Shown in pieces: positions 6,514-12,800 of a DNA stretch of 12,800 nt. The position numbers and the translations under genes were made by a program. The DNA comes from an uncultured Actinomycetes bacterium (GTDB lineage: Bacteria > Actinomycetota > Actinomycetes > Nanopelagicales > Nanopelagicaceae). The stretch is from positions 1-12,800 of the forward strand of contig CAIMCU010000214.1 in NCBI GenBank assembly GCA_903839585.1. Direction: 5' to 3'. The notes below the pieces were generated by a model. It saw nothing but the letters and a program-made list of their open reading frames with translations. It ran no database searches and was not told the origin of the DNA. The first letter of the stretch is position 1. Each line of letters opens with the position of its first letter.

Positions 6514-7131
6514 TTAGCCTAGAGATTTAAGAGCTTCTATTACATCGGGTGCAATCGCCCGCAGGGCTTTACCGCGATGGCTGATTTGATCCTTTTCCTG
6601 CGGGCTCAACTGCGCACTAGATACCGAGTAACCGGCAGGTTTAAAGATGGGGTCATACCCAAAGCCTCTCTCACCCTCAGGTGAAAAAAGTATCTCTCCC
6701 TCGAAGTCAGCCAAGCGAGTGACTACTTCTCCACTGGGCAGGGCAAATGCGGCAGCGCAGGTAAAGCGTGCCCCTCTTTCACCTGCAGGAACCTCAGCCA
6801 TCGACTCCAATACCTTCGCATTGTTTGCTAAATCATTTCCATGTTCACCGGCCCAACGAGCCGAAAAGATTCCCGGATCTCCATTTAAAAAATCAATACA
6901 CAATCCGCTGTCATCTGCGATAGCAGGGATACCAGTGACATCGCACATCTGTCGCGCCTTAAGAACGGCGTTCTCTTCAAAGGAAGAGCCAGTCTCATCA
7001 ACCTCATGTGCTTGCGGAAAGTCTTCTAAGCCCAGTAACTCAATCTCACCGGGAGCAATACTTTCAAGGATGCGTCGAAACTCCTCAATCTTTCCCTTAT
7101 TTCGAGTCGCAAGAAGCAACTTAGAGGGCAT
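6514..7131 (-). CDS. rdgB: RdgB/HAM1 family dITP/XTP pyrophosphatase (non-canonical purine NTP pyrophosphatase)
   Basis: A cytosolic enzyme that hydrolyses dITP, ITP and XTP to the monophosphate plus pyrophosphate, keeping deaminated purines out of DNA and RNA. The start ATG at 7129-7131 gives 205 residues, the usual length, beginning MPSKLLLATRNKGK. An open frame reaches further upstream but only through the end of rph. Motifs: ATRNKGK (8-14, phosphate binding), SSFEENAVLKA (49-59), ADDSGL (72-77) with Asp73/Asp74 as metal and base-site residues, GIFSARWAG (87-95), GFGYDP (156-161) and SHRGKAL (184-190). All key residues are present. It starts 13 bases after rph behind a purine-rich stretch, the order also found in mycobacteria (Rv1340-Rv1341). 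Confidence 0.95.
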   Translation of the reverse strand: MPSKLLLATRNKGKIEEFRRILESIAPGEIELLGLEDFPQAHEVDETGSSFEENAVLKARQMCDVTGIPAIADDSGLCIDFLNGDPGIFSARWAGEHGNDLANNAKVLESMAEVPAGERGARFTCAAAFALPSGEVVTRLADFEGEILFSPEGERGFGYDPIFKPAGYSVSSAQLSPQEKDQISHRGKALRAIAPDVIEALKSLG

Positions 7132-7144
7132 CTTTTTCTTTCGC

Positions 7145-7870
7145 TTACTTTTTAAGTGCGTTGCTCTGTTTAAGATCAAGCTCTTTGCAGCCAGTAACGG
7201 CAAGATCTAAGAGTGAGTCAAGTAAAGCGCGATCAAATGGAGTTCCCTCAGCGGTTCCTTGAACCTCAATGAAACGTCCATCTCCGCTGCAAACAACGTT
7301 CATATCTGTATCAGCGCGAACATCCTCTTCATAGCAAAGATCTAGCATTGGAACTCCATCAATAATTCCTACACTCACTGCAGCCACTGAATCACTAAGT
7401 GGCTTTGAGGTTGCCTTAATATGTCCTTGATTCTTAGCCCATTCAATTGCATCGGCGAGTGCAACGTATGCACCTGTGATTGCAGCGGTACGTGTTCCAC
7501 CATCTGCTTGCAATACATCACAATCAATAACGATTGTATTTTCACCGAGCTCTTTCATATCTACGATTGCACGAAGAGACCGACCGATTAAACGTGATAT
7601 CTCTTGTGTTCGTCCGCCAAGTTTTCCCTTAACGCTTTCACGATCTGATCGAGTATGTGTTGCGCGTGGCAGCATTGAGTACTCAGATGTAACCCATCCA
7701 TTTCCTGAATCCTTTAACCAACGTGGAACACCCGGAGTAAATGATGCAACGCAAAGCACCCGAGTTTTGCCAAACTCAACAAGTACCGAACCTTCGGCGT
7801 GATCTAACCAGCCACGAGTAATTTTGATCTCGCGGAGGTCGCTGACTTTTCGCCCGTCATTACGTGCCAT
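7145..7870 (-). CDS. rph: Ribonuclease PH (tRNA nucleotidyltransferase)
   Basis: A phosphate-dependent 3'-to-5' exoribonuclease that trims tRNA precursors and works as a hexamer. The ATG at 7868-7870 gives 241 residues, normal for the family, with the usual opening [17 protein letters not shown]. Motifs: [17 protein letters not shown] (58-74), [16 protein letters not shown] (86-101) with phosphate-binding Arg87, [20 protein letters not shown] (116-135), [11 protein letters not shown] (181-191) and [13 protein letters not shown] (200-212). The start is one base after the murI stop, and a GGAG seven bases upstream lies inside the murI end, so the two are probably translationally coupled. An open frame reaching upstream of this ATG only overlaps murI. 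Confidence 0.96.
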   Translation of the reverse strand: MARNDGRKVSDLREIKITRGWLDHAEGSVLVEFGKTRVLCVASFTPGVPRWLKDSGNGWVTSEYSMLPRATHTRSDRESVKGKLGGRTQEISRLIGRSLRAIVDMKELGENTIVIDCDVLQADGGTRTAAITGAYVALADAIEWAKNQGHIKATSKPLSDSVAAVSVGIIDGVPMLDLCYEEDVRADTDMNVVCSGDGRFIEVQGTAEGTPFDRALLDSLLDLAVTGCKELDLKQSNALKK

Positions 7871-7871
7871 G

Positions 7872-8678
7872 TTATTTCTCCAGTGTTGATATATGTTCGA
7901 CAGATCCAACTTCAGGACCAAGGAATCGACGAGCTAGGACTTCAAAGCTTGAGCTTTCGCCAGTTGCTAAGAACTTATGGGTTGGTGCTGTTGAACTTGG
8001 ATTACGCAGCAGTGCGTTTTCTACAAGTGTTCGGTATAGATCTTTAGCTGTTTCTTCCGCGCTAGAGACAAGTGAGACATCATTTCCCATGACATAAGAG
8101 ATAACACCTGTTAAGAGTGGATAGTGGGTACAGCCAAGTACCAAAGTATCGACATCAGCGGCCATTACCGGGGCAAGGTATTCACGTGCGATCTTTGTAA
8201 TCGCCTCCCCTGATGTCTCACCACGCTCGACAAACTCAACAAACTTTGGACAAGCAACGGATGTAATCTCAAGATGCGTCGCGGCGGCAAATGCATCGAG
8301 GTACGCTTTTGAATCAATCGTTGCCTGAGTCCCAATAACTCCGATTCGACCGGTTCGAGTAGCTGCAACAGCGCGTCGTACCGCAGGTTGAATAACTTCA
8401 ATAACTGGTACCGAATAACGCTCTCGTGCATCCCGTAACATCGCTGCACTAGCGGTGTTGCATGCAATAACTAAAGCTTTAACCCCTTGATCGACGAGGT
8501 AATCCAAAGTTTCTAAAGCAAACTCCCTTACCTCTGCAAGAGGTCTCGGACCGTATGGCCCACGAGCGGTATCGCCAATATAGAGAGTTGATTCATTTGG
8601 GAGTTGATCAAGGATTGCTCGAGCTACCGTTAAACCGCCGACACCAGAATCAAAGATTCCGATAGGTGCGTTGCTCAT
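7872..8678 (-). CDS. murI: Glutamate racemase
   Basis: Makes D-glutamate from L-glutamate for the peptidoglycan stem peptide, by a cofactor-independent two-base mechanism in the cytosol. The 268 residues are full length. Both catalytic cysteines are present, Cys73 in IACNTASA and Cys183 in LGCTHYPLL, with Asp10 and Ser11 in [12 protein letters not shown], the GDTARGPYG loop (35-43) and His185 after the second cysteine. The start has no Shine-Dalgarno sequence but lies seven bases after a TANNNT-like element. It sits between cysM (26-base gap) and rph (one base). Mycobacteria have a rhomboid gene before murI and an extra hydrolase gene after it; both are absent here. Confidence 0.96.
   Translation of the reverse strand: MSNAPIGIFDSGVGGLTVARAILDQLPNESTLYIGDTARGPYGPRPLAEVREFALETLDYLVDQGVKALVIACNTASAAMLRDARERYSVPVIEVIQPAVRRAVAATRTGRIGVIGTQATIDSKAYLDAFAAATHLEITSVACPKFVEFVERGETSGEAITKIAREYLAPVMAADVDTLVLGCTHYPLLTGVISYVMGNDVSLVSSAEETAKDLYRTLVENALLRNPSSTAPTHKFLATGESSSFEVLARRFLGPEVGSVEHISTLEK
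7878..7881 (-). promoter_or_regulatory. Shine-Dalgarno site of rph inside the murI end
   Basis: GGAG on the minus strand, seven bases before the rph ATG and within the last codons of murI. It supports the 7870 start and coupled translation. Confidence 0.6.
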
Positions 8679-8685
8679 ATACGAA

Positions 8686-8691
8686 AGTCTA
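8686..8691 (-). promoter_or_regulatory. Possible -10 element giving a leaderless murI transcript
   Basis: TAGACT on the minus strand is followed by seven bases and the murI ATG, with no Shine-Dalgarno sequence and no obvious -35. It lies in the 26-base cysM-murI gap, so it could give murI-rph-rdgB their own promoter. Confidence 0.4.
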
Positions 8692-8704
8692 CCGCGAGAT
8701 GAGA

Positions 8705-9930
<1,226 letters not shown>

Positions 9931-9936
9931 GCGCCA

Positions 9937-9942
9937 ATTATG
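9937..9942 (-). promoter_or_regulatory. Possible -10 element giving a leaderless cysO-cysM transcript
   Basis: CATAAT on the minus strand (five of six matches to TATAAT) is followed by six bases and the cysO ATG. It lies in the 25-base gap after mec. No clear -35. Confidence 0.35.
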
Positions 9943-9955
9943 GCGAATAAAACCT

Positions 9956-10372
9956 TTATTCGGTAATTGAAACTTCTTCCTCGGTTACGACGCCATCTAC
10001 GATGCGAAATGAACGGAACTCTGTCGCAGGTGCAATCTGTTTGCGTGTAGAAACCAACACATAATGGGCTCCAGGCTCCCCTGCATAAGCGATATCGGTA
10101 CGAGATGGGAAGGCCTCTGTCTCAGTGTGAGAGTGGTAGATAACGAGGATTTCCTCATCATTATCATCTGCTTCGCGGTACAGAGCTAACAAATCCTTCG
10201 GATCAAACTCATAGAAAGTAGGTGAGTGAGCTGCGTTGATCATCGGCTTCAATCGAAGAGGTTTATCGCTTCCAACTGGTCCTAGGATCGCCCCGCAACA
10301 CTCATCTGGATACTCATTGCGTGACTGTTCGAGGATTGCATCAACGATCTGCTGCGAAATTTCAAGAGCCAT
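9956..10372 (-). CDS. mec: JAMM/MPN metalloprotease that releases cysteine from CysO
   Basis: A 138-residue single-domain zinc protease of the JAMM (Mov34/MPN/PAD-1) family. The full motif is visible: Glu24 in YPDECCGAILG, then His80-Ser-His82, Ser90 and Asp93 in YHSHTETEAFPSRTDIAYA, fitting H-x-H-x7-S-x2-D. In M. tuberculosis Mec (Rv1334) removes the C-terminal cysteine that CysM adds to CysO, freeing cysteine and recycling CysO. The gene starts five bases after the DUF2017 stop, with only AGG as a possible ribosome site, so translation is probably coupled. The order mec-cysO-cysM matches mycobacteria, which fixes the role more firmly than the motif alone. Confidence 0.94.
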   Translation of the reverse strand: MALEISQQIVDAILEQSRNEYPDECCGAILGPVGSDKPLRLKPMINAAHSPTFYEFDPKDLLALYREADDNDEEILVIYHSHTETEAFPSRTDIAYAGEPGAHYVLVSTRKQIAPATEFRSFRIVDGVVTEEEVSITE

Positions 10373-10377
10373 AATGC

Positions 10378-10944
10378 CTAAATACTACCGGCATCATCCA
10401 TAAGTGCCATGACAAGGGTTTCCTGTAACCATCCAAGCCACGAGTACACCGTGTACACCGCTGACATTGGATCATCGGGAGCTAGGAGTTCTAGATCCTC
10501 TGTTGTTTTCTCAGCAACATTTAATCTCACGCCAACAGCTAATCGAATATCGTTTAATGCTCCAAGCCAAGCATTTGCCAAATCATGATCTATATCAACA
10601 ATGTTGTCTTCTGCACTCTTCAAATACATTCGCATAGCCATTGCATGTGCTTGCTTCTTGTTTCTAAGCGTTGACTCTGTATATCGTCGAAACTCAGCAG
10701 CATCTACATCATCTGCGTATGCGTTTGGTAGCAAGCGATGAAGAACTGCATCTTCGGGCGGAGAGTCATGCGAGGTAATTCCTACCATTGCAGCGAGAGG
10801 GTCTTCATGACCGTGATCTACCCGTTCAGCCAAGAGTTCAATGATTTGTTCTGCAAGGTTGATGAGAATTTCTCGCTCTGATTGGGAAAACTCTGCGATA
10901 TATGAGTTACTTCCATGACGTTTGAATCCCTCGGTGTTGCTCAT
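10378..10944 (-). CDS. DUF2017 family protein
   Basis: A 188-residue soluble, largely helical protein with no known enzymatic motif. It matches the actinobacterial DUF2017 family (M. tuberculosis Rv1332, also next to clpS). Conserved-looking parts are REILINLAEQIIELL (24-38), DPLAAMVGI (48-56), LHRLLPNAY (68-76), AEFRRYTESTLRNKK (83-97), WLGALNDIRLAVGVRL (126-141) and YSWLGWLQETLVMAL (167-181). The start is the ATG at 10942-10944, preceded by GAGAG and ten bases after the clpS stop; a longer frame would run 20 codons back into clpS. Its steady position beside clpS suggests a role with Clp-dependent turnover, but no function is established that I know of. Confidence 0.85.
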   Translation of the reverse strand: MSNTEGFKRHGSNSYIAEFSQSEREILINLAEQIIELLAERVDHGHEDPLAAMVGITSHDSPPEDAVLHRLLPNAYADDVDAAEFRRYTESTLRNKKQAHAMAMRMYLKSAEDNIVDIDHDLANAWLGALNDIRLAVGVRLNVAEKTTEDLELLAPDDPMSAVYTVYSWLGWLQETLVMALMDDAGSI

Positions 10945-10954
10945 GAATGAACTC

Positions 10955-11254
10955 TCATAGCGCTTGGTCTCCACGTTGGAGAGTTGCCCATAGACCAAAC
11001 TCATGGAGACGAGCTACGTCATGCTCCATCTCTTCACGGGAACCGGTCGATACAACCGCTTTGCCTTCATTATGTACTTTGAGCATTAACTCATTGGCCT
11101 TTGCTTTTGAGTAACCAAATAGCTCCATTAATACATACGTTACGTACGACATGAGATTTACTGGATCATCCCAAACGATAGTCACCCACGGTGAATCACC
11201 GGAAAAGATCGCTGCAATCTCCTCCTCAATTTTGTCCGCAGTTTTTACCATCAC
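10955..11254 (-). CDS. clpS: ATP-dependent Clp protease adaptor ClpS
   Basis: A small adaptor that binds N-degron substrates and hands them to the Clp unfoldase/ClpP protease in the cytosol. The 99 residues have a variable N-terminal extension (1-22) and then the conserved core: [20 protein letters not shown] (23-42) with the Asn33 turn, [20 protein letters not shown] (45-64) with His61 at the degron pocket, and [28 protein letters not shown]. Two starts are adjacent: GTG at 11252-11254 (four-base overlap with the preceding stop) and ATG at 11249-11251 (one-base overlap). The GTG lies six bases after a TANNNT element. DUF2017 follows after ten bases. Confidence 0.95.
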   Translation of the reverse strand: MMVKTADKIEEEIAAIFSGDSPWVTIVWDDPVNLMSYVTYVLMELFGYSKAKANELMLKVHNEGKAVVSTGSREEMEHDVARLHEFGLWATLQRGDQAL

Positions 11255-12800
11255 CGAACAATGATAGAGAATTGTGAGGTAGTCACAAGTGAGTATGCAG
11301 AGTCCTGCGCTACTTCAACGGCAAAGGTTGAAACTCCGCGGCTCTCTTTATCTACCTTAAATGTGACCACGCCTTGGCTATCAGTTGTGAGAGCACTGCC
11401 AACTGCCCGCCACTTTCCATCAACCATCTTTTTGAGTACAACGGAGGCACCCGCTGTACGCGGATTGACGGTGGCTCGAATACTGATGGATGCTCCTGAC
11501 TTAACGCTTGTCGGAGCCGTTATCTCAACAGCACGACTTACTGAAACTTCAGCCTCCGAACTCGTTGACTCCATGCGCTCCCATGTGCCATCACTAACTA
11601 GGCGAATTGTTGTGCTTTTCGCTAAGAGTAATGATGTAGCAAATGCGCCAAGATTATTGGTGACACCAATTGCTAGAACTCGCCAGTTTGAGTCGGTAGC
11701 GCTCTTTCCTTCAATTCGAACCGGTATTCCAGCAACTGGGAGTTTGTCCTCTAAAGCAAACACACCGCTGACGAGTACAGAAGATCCATATGCAATCGCG
11801 TTCTTGTCAACGCTTAAAGTGCTTAGAACCTTTGCTGGTGCAATTGATGAAGCAACTGCGGCAATTGCTTGAAGAGCTAAAGGCTCCTCCATACCTAGAA
11901 TCCACGTTGCTACGCCTCCTAGTTTGTACTTCTCAACTAACTTTGCACGGACGGAGTAACTCTGTGCATTCTGATACCAAACAGTTCTAGTTGCGGTACA
12001 GGTTGTAGCTAATCCACTTGATGTTGTACCTGGATAACTCTTTTGATAGGTAAAGGTGCTCTCCTGAAACTGATCGTTGTACGTTGGTACAACTCCGTAC
12101 GCAAGTGCATTTGCGGCCGCCTCTTTTGTGTGAAATGTTGCTGCCTTTGCTCCGACCTTTACAACAGAAGTTAGATTCGATGGGCATACTCCCTCAACCT
12201 TTGTAACCCAGTCTTTTCCATACCCAGGTAAACCAACCCAAACTTTGGATGCAGGCATAACCGAGATTGCGTACTGAACCGTCTTTTCAACCCACACTAT
12301 TGGGCCGATTGGTCCTGGGCGACTTGTTGAGTAGTCATAGGTCATAATTCTCAAACGATCGATATGGGGCGCAATCTTTGCCCAGGCATATACGTAGTAA
12401 CCAGGATCATTTACTTTTCCGGTGTATTGATAGGGGGTTGTTACCGATAAAATCTTATTCTTTGACCGCAGCGAAGCGCTGAGTTCAACTATGAAACTAA
12501 CCCAAGCAGGTTCAGTCGTAACCCAAGAGCTTCGGCCATCCTCAAAAGCAAAGCCTTCAAAATCTAAATCAATGCCATCGTAACCATTGGCATCAATAAG
12601 TGAATTAATAGAGGTAATTATATTTTTTCTACCTATCGGATCTGCCATAGCTTTAGCAAGAACTAATCTCGCGGTTCCATCATTAATTGTAGGAATCAAC
12701 TTAAAACCAGCGCTTCGTAAAGTGGCAAGAGTTTGTGGAACTGGAACACTTGGGTTTCCTGGTGTGTAAAGATCTTTTATCGTTGCTTTCTTGGATGTAC
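11251..12800 (-). CDS. Secreted GH18-type glycosidase with C-terminal beta-sandwich domains (N-terminus off the window)
   Basis: The frame is open to the right edge, so the N-terminus, with any signal peptide, is missing; the TTG near 12699 is internal. The catalytic motif DGIDLDFE (12556-12579), with its proton-donor Glu last, is the GH18 DxxDxDxE signature. It is followed by further barrel strands MTYDY (12331-12345), [10 protein letters not shown] (12208-12237) and [11 protein letters not shown] (11887-11919). From about 11840 to the stop lie about 190 residues of beta-rich, Ser/Val/Thr-rich sequence, probably two Ig-like domains (one starting [19 protein letters not shown], one around [17 protein letters not shown]). 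This resembles YaaH-like or chitinase-like GH18 proteins that act on peptidoglycan or chitin-type polymers; the substrate is uncertain. Its stop overlaps the clpS start. Confidence 0.88.
   Translation of the reverse strand, partial: TSKKATIKDLYTPGNPSVPVPQTLATLRSAGFKLIPTINDGTARLVLAKAMADPIGRKNIITSINSLIDANGYDGIDLDFEGFAFEDGRSSWVTTEPAWVSFIVELSASLRSKNKILSVTTPYQYTGKVNDPGYYVYAWAKIAPHIDRLRIMTYDYSTSRPGPIGPIVWVEKTVQYAISVMPASKVWVGLPGYGKDWVTKVEGVCPSNLTSVVKVGAKAATFHTKEAAANALAYGVVPTYNDQFQESTFTYQKSYPGTTSSGLATTCTATRTVWYQNAQSYSVRAKLVEKYKLGGVATWILGMEEPLALQAIAAVASSIAPAKVLSTLSVDKNAIAYGSSVLVSGVFALEDKLPVAGIPVRIEGKSATDSNWRVLAIGVTNNLGAFATSLLLAKSTTIRLVSDGTWERMESTSSEAEVSVSRAVEITAPTSVKSGASISIRATVNPRTAGASVVLKKMVDGKWRAVGSALTTDSQGVVTFKVDKESRGVSTFAVEVAQDSAYSLVTTSQFSIIVR
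11261..11266 (-). promoter_or_regulatory. Possible -10 element giving a leaderless clpS transcript
   Basis: TATCAT on the minus strand lies in the last codons of the glycosidase gene, exactly six bases before the GTG of clpS. No Shine-Dalgarno sequence is seen for clpS. If active, clpS and the cysteine genes would not depend on glycosidase transcription. Confidence 0.4.

Noticed and set aside
5767..6522. Long plus-strand open frame opposite the repeat/FN3 gene, with repeated FLAVDFLA-type hydrophobic blocks
   Set aside because: It is the mirror of the Lys/Ala repeat on the other strand. The minus-strand gene has a perfect ribosome site, a membrane helix and a recognisable domain, and the plus-strand frame has none of these.
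6647..7210. Plus-strand open frame of 187 codons opposite rdgB
   Set aside because: It is antisense to a clear RdgB family protein and shows no motif or ribosome site.

Overview
The window looks like a piece of a small-genome aquatic actinobacterium, most likely the freshwater acI lineage (Nanopelagicales). This is inferred from a moderate GC content (roughly 45%), very tight gene packing, and a minus-strand gene order (clpS, DUF2017, mec, cysO, cysM, murI, rph, rdgB) that closely follows the Mycobacterium tuberculosis Rv1331-Rv1341 region, in a genome far lower in GC than mycobacteria. No database search was possible, so the lineage is a judgement.

Layout. Bases 1 to about 160 are very GC-rich (about 67% over the first 150 bases) and look like the inside of a minus-strand gene with a different codon habit. 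They run directly into the C-terminal half of an MFS exporter on the plus strand (ending at 782), so the left edge is either a chimeric assembly or a real recombination joint. Then, on the plus strand: metY (O-acetylhomoserine sulfhydrylase), a hemolysin III/PAQR-type membrane protein, a coiled-coil protein with a basic tail, and a membrane O-acyltransferase with an SGNH domain. A strong symmetric hairpin (5540-5572) ends both this set and the convergent minus-strand set.

The minus-strand set runs leftwards from the right edge: a GH18-type glycosidase (N-terminus off the window), clpS, DUF2017, the JAMM protease mec, the sulfur carrier cysO, the O-phosphoserine-dependent cysteine synthase cysM, murI, rph, rdgB, and an unusual membrane protein. 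That last protein has an 80-residue histone-H1-like Lys/Ala/Ser/Thr repeat, one transmembrane helix and a fibronectin type III-like domain outside. Gaps between these genes range from a 4-base overlap to 55 bases, so long co-transcripts are likely. No gap without a gene exceeds 300 bases.

How the genes fit together. Mec, CysO and CysM form a complete protein-bound cysteine route: CysM joins thiocarboxylated CysO to O-phosphoserine, and Mec releases cysteine. MetY provides a separate sulfide-to-homocysteine route. MurI, the GH18 enzyme and the acyltransferase act on or near the cell envelope; Rph and RdgB serve RNA 3'-end maturation and nucleotide-pool cleaning; ClpS feeds N-end-rule substrates to Clp protease. 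Several starts lie 6-7 bases after a TANNNT-like -10 element and lack a Shine-Dalgarno sequence, which suggests leaderless transcripts. The most novel items are the H1-like/FN3 membrane protein, the similar basic tail on the coiled-coil protein across the terminator, and the compositional joint at the left edge.
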